A model generated the notes under the pieces. It was not told the origin of the DNA and made no database searches. It saw only the letters and a program-made list of their open reading frames with translations. A stretch of 64,000 nucleotides of DNA, taken from Paracoccus litorisediminis. Its GTDB lineage: Bacteria > Pseudomonadota > Alphaproteobacteria > Rhodobacterales > Rhodobacteraceae. The stretch lies in NCBI RefSeq assembly GCF_009711205.1, contig NZ_WMIG01000021.1:1-64000 (forward strand), read 5' to 3'. Both the position numbers and the translations under genes were made by a program. This document shows positions 18,676 through 28,252 of this stretch, piece by piece; position 1 is the first letter of the stretch; the number at the start of each line of letters is the position of its first letter.

Positions 18676-19243
18676 GGTGTTGCCTCCTGTCCACCTGTCC
18701 CACCCAGACTTCGGCAGATCCGACGCCGCTAAAGTTATCACACACCGATCGAGTCGTTCCGCGTCCTCATCGCGGACCTGTCAGTATAACTTACGGACCG
18801 TGCCCTTTGACTTTCAAGGGACCGACAACAGACGGTTGGTTAATTCGAGCCCATCAGCGACATTCGATTAAGGAGCAGCGTGCCTGGATGCTTCGCAGGT
18901 GCAGCGAAACTGACGGCCCATTGCTGACGCTCGATCCCCGCTTTCGCCTCTTCGCCGCACTCCCATTAACGGCCGTTCAGCCAATGTGCGGCAGAATCCC
19001 AATGGGACGGCAGCGGTGCGGACGAACCGGCCATAAAGTGATTTTCGGGCGAATGCCCGCCGGAGGTCATGGTTTGCATTGGCGCGCTGTTCGGAGGACC
19101 GCTGCGGTCACGTGTCAGGCCTTTTTTCGGTTCTGATACATGACTACCGGGCGTTCGCATCGTCACATTTTTTGATCTTATCTTAGCGAGCGGCGCTTTT
19201 ATCGAGCTCCGAAAGGGACCACATCAATGGCAGCCCATATCAG
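18676..19243. other. Gene-poor stretch
   Basis: About 570 bp between the broken integrase and a small secreted protein. Only short, unsupported open frames are present. I see no repeat ends or attachment site that I can defend. Confidence 0.5.
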
Positions 19244-19579
19244 ATGCGGAGGCGTCGGAGGTTTAGGAAGCTTTCTCTCGTCGTCTTGGTGTTCTCTGCT
19301 GCGGTGGGAACGGCATTAGCGGATAGCAAACCGTTGACCCCCGGCCATATCCAAGAGGCCGCGATTATGGGTCTTAACCCGCATGTCTTCAGTCGCATGG
19401 ACATCGCTCAGATCGAAGCTGAGCCAACCTGGCGCGACCGCCGTGAACGTATCCGCTTTATCCTCGAGAAGAAGGCCAAGGCCGGAGAGGATATCTCGAA
19501 TCCCTATACCTCCAGCGGATGGTTCGGGGTTTATGGCGGCATGGGACAAGGTCGTGTAGGTATCGGAATAGGCTTCTGA
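19244..19579 (+). CDS. Small secreted hypothetical protein
   Basis: Encodes 111 residues with a clear signal peptide: basic start MRRRRRFRK, hydrophobic core LSLVVLVFSAAVGTA, and cleavage near ALA-DS. The mature part is about 85 residues, charged and helical, with a Gly-rich end (GVYGGMGQGRVGIGIGF). The product should be periplasmic or surface exposed. The ribosome site is weak, and an alternative ATG at 19228 is in another frame. No family recognised. Confidence 0.55.
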   Translation: MRRRRRFRKLSLVVLVFSAAVGTALADSKPLTPGHIQEAAIMGLNPHVFSRMDIAQIEAEPTWRDRRERIRFILEKKAKAGEDISNPYTSSGWFGVYGGMGQGRVGIGIGF

Positions 19580-19697
19580 AATCCGGTTTCGGCACATTTC
19601 GCGGGAAGGCAGGTTCGGGTCCTGCGACACCCTCCATGCGACCGAGCGAACCGTAGATGAAAAGCATCGCGTTTTGGATTTCTGTCGCCCGCGTATG

Positions 19698-19725
19698 AAA
19701 AAACCCCGAGGCATCGCCGCGGGGT
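19698..19725 (-). terminator. Rho-independent terminator after the DUF1127 gene
   Basis: On the minus strand ACCCCG (19725-19720) pairs with CGGGGT (19708-19703) across an 11-nt loop and is followed by a run of six T. It lies about 20 nt after the DUF1127 stop. Confidence 0.7.
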
Positions 19726-19747
19726 CTGTTCATCGATCAGAATTGCT

Positions 19748-19942
19748 TCAGACGCTGCGGGCAACACGCTCGATATCGCCACGGGTCAGGCCGAGATCGC
19801 TCAACTCGCGATCCGTCAGCTGGCTCAATTCTCGGCGGGTGATGCGGGCGTCGTTCCAAGCGGAAACCATCGCGGTCACGCGGGCAAAGACGAGACCCAA
19901 ACCACCGGCAGCACGGTTATGGCTCATTTCGACAGCAGACAT
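19748..19942 (-). CDS. DUF1127 (YjiS-like) small protein
   Basis: A 64-residue protein ending in the DUF1127 signature: WNDARITRRELSQLTDRELSDLGL followed by TRGDIERVARSV. Short DUF1127 proteins in alphaproteobacteria bind RNA or act in phosphate and carbon adaptation, but the role of this copy is unknown. I chose ATG 19942 with AAGGTG upstream rather than the longer frame from 20092, whose first 50 residues look random. A terminator follows it, so it is a single-gene unit. Confidence 0.82.
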   Translation of the reverse strand: MSAVEMSHNRAAGGLGLVFARVTAMVSAWNDARITRRELSQLTDRELSDLGLTRGDIERVARSV

Positions 19943-20655
19943 CTCGGCACCTTTTTCATCTTGCCCATCCATCGGGCATGTTGCGGACAAAAGGGATATA
20001 GGCCGGGCTTCATATGGGAAGTAGCCGTGATCCCGGCAGAGCAGCCATGCATTCTGCGCGGGTAGCATGGGCGGTTGCCAGGCTTCCCGCACAGACTAGC
20101 ATGCAGCGTGAAACCTGCACCGAAGGCGTGCGCGACATCGACGCGGCCGCGTGATCCCTCGCCTCGTCGCGACACCTTCAGGAAAGAAAACAATCATCAT
20201 GCGGACGAAGCGGACGGTCAAGGTAGCCCCCCTAGACCCTTTGGAGTTGTCTCCATAGCCTGATCCGCCGAGGCCGAGACATTTCGGGATTAACTATTTT
20301 ACCAGCCTGCCTCCCACGCCTACGTGACCATGCTGCCGGCGCTGAAGGAGGAAGCCGAGACGGCCGCCATCACCGCTGAGGTCGAGGCCCGGACTGCAAA
20401 GGATCACGTGGGCAAAGCGCCGCCACCGCGCGCGAGCGGCGTACCGAGCAGATCTCGATCCGCACCCCGGTCCAGCACGCGCGTGAAGGTGGAAAGCCTC
20501 GCCAAGACTAAGAGCATTTCTTTGGCTGAACTGGTCGAACGGGCAAAGAGGGCCATCGCCCCTTTTTTAACGGTGAAGGCGACCCGTCACGCTTCGGAAC
20601 CGCAACACGCTCGCGAACCGAAGTCATGGTATCCCCTCAAATATTTGTGTCTCAT
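19943..20655. other. Long intergenic stretch with only doubtful frames
   Basis: About 710 bp between the DUF1127 and DUF900 genes. An open frame at 20324-20659 (111 codons, Ala/Arg-rich) has no recognisable domain and a weak context, and may be a relic. Nothing else is supported. Confidence 0.4.
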
Positions 20656-21780
20656 TTAACCGCCGGAGATCAGGATCGGCACATTGTTCAACATTGCGGC
20701 AAGACCCGGCGTTTGCCCACGCGAGAAACCGCCTGACCGATTCATCCCCGCGCCGATCAGCTTTACGACCTCGGGCGAGCCGGCGAACTTCGAATGGCTG
20801 CCCGAAGATGAATCGTGGATCTGCGACAGGTCGATGACCGTCACACCCAGTCCGTCAAGTTTGGCCGCATCGGTCGCACCTACACGTGGCACGCCACCGG
20901 CGATCCGACGCGAGGCCAGAAGTGCACGATCGTCCTTGGAGACTAACAGAAAGATCTTTTCGCGGATCTGGGGCGAAAGCTGTTCGATCTGAGTACGAAA
21001 AAGGTCGATATCGATGTCGGGAGAGGCCAAGACGATGTTGTTGATGGTCCGCCGCTTGCCTAGGGTCCCAGCCTTCTGCGCATCGACAAGTCCCTCCATC
21101 GTCAGTAGTGTTCCCATGGAATGGGAAAAAATATCAACGCTTTCAGCGTTTGTATTTACCATGATGTCTGAGATTTCCTTCAACTTGCCGCGCGCGATGA
21201 GGGCGCTGTTCATGTCATAGACATAGCGCGTGGCGCTGGCCGCCGAGGCCCAGGTCATCAGGACGGGGACGCCTTGGTAGTTGGTGTCCTCGACGAATTG
21301 GGTCAGGCGAAGGATCGCATCGCTAGCCGTGTTGTTATAGCCGTGAACGAATAGCAACAACCGCCGCTGTCCGGGTGGGCGTTGGGCCAGTTCGCGATTT
21401 ATCTCCGCAATGAAGGAGGTGTCGCTGCGATAGACCATCGGTTCGACAATCGTGAATTCCTTGCGGGGATCGGGCGGCAGTTCCTGGGGCCGCTCAACCT
21501 CGCCCACCTTGTGGTTCGGCGGAACCGTCGTCACGACCGAAGCTAGGCCAAGTGCGGGTGCGCGCGCCGCCGAGAAAAAGGCTCCCGTGACCTCCGTGGC
21601 CTGCCGTGTCGTGGTGATGAATACTTTGTGACGACGAACCTCGGCTAGATGCGCGGTCGGAATCTCGGGATTTTCTACACCGATCAGTTCCGGAGGACGG
21701 TTGCATCCCGCAAGCAAGGTCGCAACAAGCATCAGTGCAAAAGGTAGCCGATTTGAAACCGCCAGATATTCTCTTCGCAT
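20656..21780 (-). CDS. DUF900 alpha/beta-hydrolase lipoprotein
   Basis: A 374-residue putative serine hydrolase anchored in the envelope. The N-terminus has a lipobox (LMLVATLLAGC), so it is probably lipidated. The core has the alpha/beta-hydrolase elements typical of DUF900: RRLLLFVHGYNNTASDAILR (oxyanion region), LMTWASAASATRYVYD, and the nucleophile elbow IFSHSMGTLL with the Ser. The late His is likely in SGSHSKF. I chose ATG 21780 (GAGGGCTAT upstream); the frame stays open to 22242 but the extra 154 residues run through the opposite-strand Hint gene and look non-coding. Substrate unknown. Confidence 0.83.
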   Translation of the reverse strand: MRREYLAVSNRLPFALMLVATLLAGCNRPPELIGVENPEIPTAHLAEVRRHKVFITTTRQATEVTGAFFSAARAPALGLASVVTTVPPNHKVGEVERPQELPPDPRKEFTIVEPMVYRSDTSFIAEINRELAQRPPGQRRLLLFVHGYNNTASDAILRLTQFVEDTNYQGVPVLMTWASAASATRYVYDMNSALIARGKLKEISDIMVNTNAESVDIFSHSMGTLLTMEGLVDAQKAGTLGKRRTINNIVLASPDIDIDLFRTQIEQLSPQIREKIFLLVSKDDRALLASRRIAGGVPRVGATDAAKLDGLGVTVIDLSQIHDSSSGSHSKFAGSPEVVKLIGAGMNRSGGFSRGQTPGLAAMLNNVPILISGG

Positions 21781-21946
21781 ATAGCCCTCGGGGGGTTGTC
21801 GCCGTCGCCCGGAGAGTGCCGGAGCCCGTGTGCCCGTGCAAGTGAGTACAGCTCGCGGAAAGGTACGCCCCCACTTGGCCACCAGCCTCGCTGCGCTGCG
21901 GTAGTACCTGCCAGGCGATCGGTTTGAGATCGCTACTCCCACGGGC

Positions 21947-22531
21947 TTGCAGAAGGTCGAAGACCTGCAGGTGGGTGATCTGGTTGAGACATTGGATCGT
22001 GGGCCGCAGCCGATACGATGGATCGGATCGCGCAAAATCGAAGGGGCAGCTCTCGCCCAACGCCCTGAACTTCGGCCAATCAAAATTCCCGCAGGAGCCT
22101 TGGGCAAGGGGCATCCGGAACTGGATCTGCTCGTCTCACCCCAGCACCGCATCGCGCTGTCCTCACCGATTACTCGGCGAATGTTCGGCCAGGAGGAAGT
22201 GTTGGTACCGGCAAAGCACCTGATCGGATATGCTGGCATCACCGTCGAGGCAGCTCCTGAAATCGAATATTTCCACTTCGTCCTGGATCAGCACGAACTC
22301 GTTTGGGCAAACGGGGCACTGACAGAAACCATGCTGGCAGGACCGATGGCACTAAAGGCGCTCGGAGCTGCCCAGTGCCGTGAGCTTGCGCTGATCTTTC
22401 CGGAGATCGAGATGCCGAGTTTCACGCCTACGCCAGCTCGCCGGATACTCAAGCGGCACGAGAACAGACAGGCACTGCGACGGCACGAGAAGAATCACAA
22501 GAGCCTCTACGATAAGGTGAGCGCGAGCTAA
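21947..22531 (+). pseudogene. Hint (Hedgehog/intein-type) domain fragment
   Basis: 194 residues of a Hint_2-type domain of the sort attached to bacterial RTX and secreted proteins: KVEDLQVGDLVETLDRGPQP, IRWIGSR, LLVSPQHRIAL and the Hint end HFVLDQHELVWANGA. In intact members an N-terminal Cys sits before the ATPTG segment. Here the in-frame sequence reads YLPGDRFEIATPTG and a stop lies just upstream, so the autoprocessing Cys and all preceding domains are missing. The only nearby start is TTG 21947. It is most likely the detached C-terminal end of a larger secreted protein. Confidence 0.6.
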
Positions 22532-22768
22532 GCCAAGTTTTGCACACATCAGGCGACGGCCGAAACTTGAGAAGGAGTCCGTCGCCACGAGTCGTCCAGT
22601 AACTTACATCGTCTTAGCATGGCGAGCGTTGCCAGCAGCTTACCTACCGCCGGAGCAGCTTGCCAAAACCATGATGATAATCTTGCTGCGGTAGGAAGCG
22701 GCGCAGTCTGCGCATCCGTATGAAACCCCCAAGTGCAATCGTGGGGTATACGGGTAAGGAATGTGAAT

Positions 22769-23515
22769 TTAGTCAGACCTCGAGGATAGTTGACGCAGGG
22801 CAGTGGCATTGTCTCCACAGATGGAGAGAAGTTTGCCACGGTCAGTGATACGTATTTTTCCGTAACCCGGCTCGATGCAGTCGAGGTCGTGTAGCCTGCG
22901 CATGACCCGCTGCAATGTCGGCTGCGATAGTGCAACGAGCTCGCCGAGCTTAATTTGTGACAGATACACCCAACCCTCGGGATCTGGCGCGTGCTCCAAA
23001 TGCATTAAGAGTCGCAACGCGACCCGAGACTCCGAAGAGGCAATCGAGATGTTGGCCAACAGGAAGAAGGTGGTGGCGAAGTTCTGGTAGGAAAGCGCAT
23101 AGAAATCGTGGAGAAGCATCGGTTTCCTCTCGACAAGTTCTTTCAGTTCTCCTGCCCCCAAATGAATGACTGCAACCTTCGTCGCCGCATGGACCGAGAC
23201 CAAGCGTTTGGCGGATGACATGAGCGCCAGATCGCCCACCCAAAAGCCGGGATCTGCAGCGTGAAAGGTGAAGTCATTACCATCAGTGCGAGGAATAGAG
23301 ATGTCCAACGCTCCTGCGACGAGACCGAAAACGCCATTCGCCATGTCCCCAACCGAATATAGGGCAGCACCGGTCTCAAACACACGCAGACGCGCGATCG
23401 AGGCGAGCTCAGCGCGGACTACATCTGATCGCTCCGCAAACCACCCTTCTTTCGAGAGGAGATCTAGTGCCTCTGGCAGTGTGACCGCATCGACCGGCTT
23501 CTCACGTTGATTCAT
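22769..23515 (-). CDS. Crp/Fnr family transcriptional regulator
   Basis: A 248-residue regulator with an N-terminal cyclic-nucleotide-binding-fold domain (about 20-140, LYSVGDMANGVFGLVAGALD) and a C-terminal Crp-type HTH (about 165-235, LVALSQPTLQRVMRRLHDL). The FNR iron-sulfur cysteines are absent, so it is not an oxygen sensor of the FNR type. It is divergent from the alkylsulfatase gene across a gap of about 175 bp, so it probably regulates that gene. Signal unknown. Confidence 0.87.
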   Translation of the reverse strand: MNQREKPVDAVTLPEALDLLSKEGWFAERSDVVRAELASIARLRVFETGAALYSVGDMANGVFGLVAGALDISIPRTDGNDFTFHAADPGFWVGDLALMSSAKRLVSVHAATKVAVIHLGAGELKELVERKPMLLHDFYALSYQNFATTFFLLANISIASSESRVALRLLMHLEHAPDPEGWVYLSQIKLGELVALSQPTLQRVMRRLHDLDCIEPGYGKIRITDRGKLLSICGDNATALRQLSSRSD

Positions 23516-23691
23516 TGAAACCCATCATTTGAGTTTTTTGCTCTGATATTGTGCAGCTAGGGTAGATCTACCACGATTCGGAACGATGCATAGTCGATCC
23601 GTCGCGGCGGTGGACAGCCATGCGCGGAAGACAGTGTCATGGATGTTTCTCCTGAGACTTGCGTTCGATGAAAATAGCAGGTGAGAAAAAC

Positions 23692-25671
23692 ATGCCTATT
23701 CCCAGACGCTTACTTAACTCAGTCGCCGGCATTCTTTGTGCATTTCTGGCACTTCCGGCATTCGCGCAGGACGATCCTCGTAACGATGCGAGCGAAACGA
23801 CCAAGCAGACGAACGCCAAACTCCTCGATTATTTGCCCTTCGACGATAAGACTGATTTCGAGGATGCCAATCGGGGTAAACTGGCTGATCTACCGCCAGA
23901 AATGATCAACACCGCCGACGGTGCACTGATCTGGGACCCGGGCAAATATGGTTTCATCAAGGAAGGCTCAGAAGCCCCGGACTCAGTCAATCCTAGTCTG
24001 TGGCGGCAGTCCCAGTTGATCAACATCAGCGGCCTGTTCGAGGTGGTGAAGGACGGGATCTATCAGGTCCGGAACCTCGACCTGTCAAACATGACCATCA
24101 TCGAAGGCAAGGAAGGCATCACCATCGTCGATCCGCTGGTTTCTGCTGAGACCGCCAAGATCGGGCTGGACCTCTATTACAAGACCCGTGGCGAAAAGCC
24201 GGTCAAGGCCGTGATCTATACCCATAGCCATGTCGACCATTATGGTGGCGTCCGCGGCGTCACCAGCGATGAGGACGTGGCCAGCGGCAAGACCAAGATC
24301 TATGCGCCGGAAGGCTTCCTTGAGGCTGCTGTTGCCGAGAACGTCTTTGCGGGTACCGCGATGAGCCGCCGCGCCAGCTACATGTATGGCAACCTGCTGC
24401 CGCCGGATGAAAAGGGTCAGGTCGGCGCAGGACTTGGCACCACGACCTCGGCCGGGACCGTGACGTTGATCCCGCCCACCGACATCATCACCAAGACCGG
24501 CCAGAAGGAAACCATCGACGGCCTGACTTACGAGTTCCTGATGGCGCCTGGCTCGGAAGCACCCTCGGAAATGCTGTGGTATGTCGAGGATTACAAGGCC
24601 ATCGAAGCGTCGGAGGATGCGACGCACACGCTGCACAACACCTATTCACTGCGTGGCGCCAAGATCCGGGAACCGCTGCCCTGGTCGAAATACCTCAACG
24701 AGGCGCTGGTGATGTGGGGCGACGATGCCGAGGTGCTTTTCGCCCAGCACCACTGGCCGACCTGGGGCAATGATAATGTCGTGGAACTGCTTGAAAAGCA
24801 GCGCGACCTCTATCGTTACATCAACGACACCACGCTCAACATGGTTAACAAGGGCATGACCATGCGCGAGATCGCCGAAGACTTCAAACTGCCGCCCGCT
24901 CTCGACACGTTCTGGGCCAGCCGCGGCTACTACGGCTCGATCTATCATGATGTCGCGGCGACCTATGTGCTGTATCTGGGCTGGTTCGACGGTAACCCTT
25001 CGACGCTACATGAGCTGCCCCCAGTCGATGGCGCCAAGAAGTTTGTCGAATACATGGGCGGCGCGGATGCCGTGATGGAAAAGGCCAAGGCCGATTTCGA
25101 TGCCGGTAATTATCGCTGGGTCGCCGAGGTCATGAATAAAGTGGTCTTCGCCGATCCGGAAAATCAACCGGCCAAAAACCTGACCGCTGACGCGCTCGAG
25201 CAGCTGGGTTATCAGGCCGAATCCGGTCCGTGGCGCAACTTCTACCTGTCCGGTGCGCAGGAGTTGCGTAAGGGCGTGGCACAGCTTCCGACCCCGAACA
25301 CCGCCAGCCCCGACACGATCGAGGCCATGTCGCTAGAGATGATCTTTGACTATGCCGGTGTGCGCCTCGACAGCGCTAAGGCGGGCGACGCGAACATCAA
25401 GCTGAACTTCGACTTCGGCAGTGATGGCAAATACTTGGTTGAACTGGTGAACGGCGTTCTGAACCATACCAAGGACGTTCAGGCCGACGATGCCGGTGCC
25501 ACCGTGACCTTGCCGCGTAGCGCGATAAACAAGATCATGCTGGGTGAGGAGACGCTGGATCAAGCGACGTCGTCGGGTGAGGTGAAGGTGACGGGCGATC
25601 CTGCCAAGCTGACCGAGCTTGTCTCCTATCTCGACAAGTTCGAATTCTGGTTCAACATCGTCACTCCTTGA
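23692..25671 (+). CDS. SdsA1-type linear alkylsulfatase (metallo-beta-lactamase fold)
   Basis: A 659-residue enzyme that cleaves primary alkyl sulfates such as SDS to alcohol and sulfate. A signal peptide (RRLLNSVAGILCAFLALPAFAQ) sends it to the periplasm. The binuclear zinc motif THSHVDHYGG is at residues 177-186, with further metal or active-site segments around HNTYSLRGA and FAQHHWPTWGN. An alkylsulfatase dimerisation domain follows, then a C-terminal SCP2-like lipid-binding domain (about 535-659). I chose ATG 23692, with AGGTGAG upstream and a signal peptide directly after it; upstream TTG/ATG codons only add basic residues. A strong terminator lies downstream. The divergent Crp/Fnr gene is the probable regulator. 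Confidence 0.9.
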   Translation: MPIPRRLLNSVAGILCAFLALPAFAQDDPRNDASETTKQTNAKLLDYLPFDDKTDFEDANRGKLADLPPEMINTADGALIWDPGKYGFIKEGSEAPDSVNPSLWRQSQLINISGLFEVVKDGIYQVRNLDLSNMTIIEGKEGITIVDPLVSAETAKIGLDLYYKTRGEKPVKAVIYTHSHVDHYGGVRGVTSDEDVASGKTKIYAPEGFLEAAVAENVFAGTAMSRRASYMYGNLLPPDEKGQVGAGLGTTTSAGTVTLIPPTDIITKTGQKETIDGLTYEFLMAPGSEAPSEMLWYVEDYKAIEASEDATHTLHNTYSLRGAKIREPLPWSKYLNEALVMWGDDAEVLFAQHHWPTWGNDNVVELLEKQRDLYRYINDTTLNMVNKGMTMREIAEDFKLPPALDTFWASRGYYGSIYHDVAATYVLYLGWFDGNPSTLHELPPVDGAKKFVEYMGGADAVMEKAKADFDAGNYRWVAEVMNKVVFADPENQPAKNLTADALEQLGYQAESGPWRNFYLSGAQELRKGVAQLPTPNTASPDTIEAMSLEMIFDYAGVRLDSAKAGDANIKLNFDFGSDGKYLVELVNGVLNHTKDVQADDAGATVTLPRSAINKIMLGEETLDQATSSGEVKVTGDPAKLTELVSYLDKFEFWFNIVTP

Positions 25672-25717
25672 ATGGCCATTAGAGCCTCAATTGGTGGCAA
25701 CTGATCTTCGATATACG

Positions 25718-25744
25718 GACAGGCCCTTTGTGGGCCTGTCTTTT
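25718..25744 (+). terminator. Rho-independent terminator after the alkylsulfatase
   Basis: GACAGGCCC (25718-25726) and GGGCCTGTC (25732-25740) form a perfect 9-bp stem with a 5-nt loop, followed by TTTT. It starts 47 bp after the stop codon. Confidence 0.88.
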
Positions 25745-25894
25745 GATCACAATATAGCTCCTGTCGACAGCACCATGGCCAGCCACGTTCTACAAGCTGC
25801 AGAATGCTTTTGAGAGGCCCCGGGCCTCGGGAAATACTGGCACCCCTCCGAAGGTCCAAAAACCAGCACAGCGACGCAACGGGAAGGGTTTAAG

Positions 25895-27049
25895 ATGTGC
25901 GCATGGTTCCGATCGTCAACATCCTTGGGAGTGATCTCGGTCATCGCAGTGACTTCTCTGGCTCCGGCTAGCCAGGCCTTTGACTGGTCGATCTTTGTTG
26001 ATCCTGACGATCACATGTTCGATGCCTCGGCCTTGCTTGCCCGCGGTGGCTTCATTCCGATCCCGGTCATCATCACCGAACCCGCGGTCGAGGGCGGGTT
26101 CGGCGTTGTCGGTCAGTTTATCAACGGTGCGCTTGGCCCCGGAGGCCAAGGTGCCCGCACCATGGTCGGCCTGGCCTATACCGGCAATGATTCCAAGGCT
26201 GGAGGCATCATGCGGACGGGCCAGTTTCGCGAAGGCAAAGCCCGCTATCAGCTTGCCTTTGGCGGTGCGGATATCACGCTCCCGATCTTTCCCTTCGGAT
26301 TGGACCGCTCTGTCGACTATTTTAATGAAGTGTTCGGAGGGATCGCAGCAGCACGCTTTCAGATCGGGGAATCTCAGTTTTGGGCCGGACCGCGTCTAAC
26401 TTATCGACATTCCGTGGTTTCGCTAGGCGCGGGCGAGGATGAAACCGAAATCGGCAGCCGCGTGCGCGCGCTGATCAACGATGTCATTGATTCAAAGCAA
26501 TATATATCGTTGGGGGCGTCGGTGCATTACGACAGCCGCAACAACCCAGTCTCGCCCACCAACGGTATCAATGCCGTGCTTAAATTCGATCGCTATGACA
26601 GCGCGTGGGGCAGTGATGCGAATTTCAACAATGTCTCGGCGACCGTCGCCAGCTTCACCGAATTCGGCGATGCTTGGTCGTTGGGAATGCTGGCGGAATA
26701 CGACACGACAGGCGGTGACGTACCCTTTACCTTAGCCCCCAGCGTCGGGTTGCGCGGTGTGCAACATGGTCGTTATTCCGGCGACAGTGCACTGACGGCC
26801 GAGATCGAGTTGCGACGCCAGTTCACTCCTCGCTGGGCGGGTGTGGTGTTTGGCGGATACGGCGAGACCCATGTCAAAGATTCTCGCCTATATCAGGCCG
26901 AGGACGATATCTGGACCTGGGGAGCAGGCTTTCGCTATCGCATCGCGCGCAAGATGGGCATTGACGCCGGGTTGGATATTGCCAAGGGCCCGGAGGACAC
27001 GATCTTCTACATCCAGTTCGGCCACGCTTGGATGCGGGCGATGGACTGA
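25895..27049 (+). CDS. BamA/TamA-like outer-membrane beta-barrel protein
   Basis: A 384-residue protein with an N-terminal signal sequence (to about residue 28, ASQAFD) and a body of amphipathic strands typical of the bacterial surface antigen (D15/Omp85) barrel. The DSRNNPVSPTNG loop is the recognisable family hallmark, and the last strands end IQFGHAW. POTRA domains are lacking, so it is a barrel-only member rather than BamA itself. It may export a lipid or protein, or act as a lipase-type patatin partner; nothing nearby decides this. It stands alone between a terminator and the cold-shock gene. Confidence 0.78.
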   Translation: MCAWFRSSTSLGVISVIAVTSLAPASQAFDWSIFVDPDDHMFDASALLARGGFIPIPVIITEPAVEGGFGVVGQFINGALGPGGQGARTMVGLAYTGNDSKAGGIMRTGQFREGKARYQLAFGGADITLPIFPFGLDRSVDYFNEVFGGIAAARFQIGESQFWAGPRLTYRHSVVSLGAGEDETEIGSRVRALINDVIDSKQYISLGASVHYDSRNNPVSPTNGINAVLKFDRYDSAWGSDANFNNVSATVASFTEFGDAWSLGMLAEYDTTGGDVPFTLAPSVGLRGVQHGRYSGDSALTAEIELRRQFTPRWAGVVFGGYGETHVKDSRLYQAEDDIWTWGAGFRYRIARKMGIDAGLDIAKGPEDTIFYIQFGHAWMRAMD

Positions 27050-27238
27050 GGCAGTAAGATCGGCCCAATTGGGCGCTGTGAAAAGAGGCGGCGACATAAT
27101 TGAAAATGTTGCACGGTAGCAACGAGAAGCCCAACCGCTGATCAGTCGTATCGGCCCGCCTGCAATGGTCGTTCCCATGAAGAGGCGGGGCAGCTAACAG
27201 GTCTTGTATACTTTTCCATTAGATTCAGGATCCGACAG

Positions 27239-27445
27239 ATGACGACCGGCGTAGTGAAGTGGTTCAACAACGACAAAGGCTATGGGTTTATTCAGCCTGA
27301 TGCAGGAGGGGCCGATGTCTTTGTCCACATCTCGGCTGTAGAGCGTGCTGGTCTGCGTGGGCTTCCTGAGGGACAAAAGGTCTCCTCTGAGGTTGAGTCC
27401 GGTCGCAACGGTAAAGACAGCGCGGTCGAGCTGACGCTCATTTGA
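27239..27445 (+). CDS. CspA-family cold-shock protein
   Basis: A 68-residue single-strand nucleic-acid-binding protein. It is the normal length for CspA and has both RNA-binding motifs, RNP1 KGYGFIQP and RNP2 VFVHIS, after the start TTGVVKWFNNDKG. It should melt RNA secondary structure in the cytoplasm. The gap of about 190 bp upstream leaves room for a structured 5' leader, common in this family, but I could not define one. Confidence 0.95.
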   Translation: MTTGVVKWFNNDKGYGFIQPDAGGADVFVHISAVERAGLRGLPEGQKVSSEVESGRNGKDSAVELTLI

Positions 27446-27526
27446 GCTGCGAGTGGATCCGCAGGCCTAAACGCTAGTTTGTGGAAGGCCAGAGCAATCA
27501 CCATATCCGGATAGTCGTTGTTGGAC

Positions 27527-28135
27527 ATGCAGAATAACCGGCGTGCAATACATTCCTTGGCGATTTTTGTCCGGGCGACGATTATTGGTGGCCTCGTCTT
27601 TTTGCTACCATTCGGGATCGTGCTGCTTGTGATCGGCAGACTCTATGCCGCGGCGAGACCCATCGGACAAAAGCTGCATGAGTTGGTCTTTCCCAATTCG
27701 ATCTCGAACCTATGGCCGCTGGTGTTCTCGGTGGTGGTGCTGATCGCAATTGCTTTCCTTGCCGGGATTTTCGCGAAAAGCGGTTTAGGACGACGGACAT
27801 TCGAGTGGCTCGAGTCGGCACTGCTCAGTCGAATGCCTCCGTACACGATCTTAAGGCAGATGATCGAAGACTATGTCGACGGCGATCGCAATCTTGCTAC
27901 GAGCAAGGCTGTCGCTGTCGTCATGGTCCATTTTGATGACTATTCTTGCCCCGCCTTTCTGGTCGAGCGCCGCGAGGACAAAGCAGTGCTGTTCATTCCC
28001 GGAGCACCTTCTGCAACGTCGGGGAGCGTCGCATTTGTCAATTGGGAGCGTGTTGAGGAATCCAACCTGACGCCGTTCGAGGTCATGCAAAGCATGCGGC
28101 GTCTGGGTCGAGGACTTGGGATCGGGAAAGGATAA
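27527..28135 (+). CDS. DUF502 family membrane protein
   Basis: A 202-residue inner-membrane protein with two hydrophobic segments (about 15-40, IIGGLVFLLPFGIVLLVIG, and about 65-88) and a cytoplasmic C-terminal domain. The helix-break motif PLVFSVVVLIAIAFLAGIF and the later SRMPPYTILRQMIEDY are typical of DUF502. The function is unknown, though distant plant homologues act in trafficking. I chose ATG 27527 over upstream TTG codons. Confidence 0.8.
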   Translation: MQNNRRAIHSLAIFVRATIIGGLVFLLPFGIVLLVIGRLYAAARPIGQKLHELVFPNSISNLWPLVFSVVVLIAIAFLAGIFAKSGLGRRTFEWLESALLSRMPPYTILRQMIEDYVDGDRNLATSKAVAVVMVHFDDYSCPAFLVERREDKAVLFIPGAPSATSGSVAFVNWERVEESNLTPFEVMQSMRRLGRGLGIGKG

Positions 28136-28252
28136 ACTTCAAGTCTCTGGATAGCCGGGGATGACGCGTTGGCGCAGTGTACATCACCGGTCTGGGCAAC
28201 CCAATGTGCCAGCACAAGGTCCTATGCGGCTGGCAACTGCGACCTTTGAAAG

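Noticed and set aside
20324..20659. 111-codon Ala/Arg-rich plus-strand frame
   Set aside because: No domain, weak start context and low-complexity composition; kept only as a doubtful relic in the gap description.
21781..22242. N-terminal extension of the DUF900 hydrolase
   Set aside because: The frame is open, but the sequence is antisense to the Hint fragment and has no signal-peptide character. The lipobox start at 21780 fits far better.
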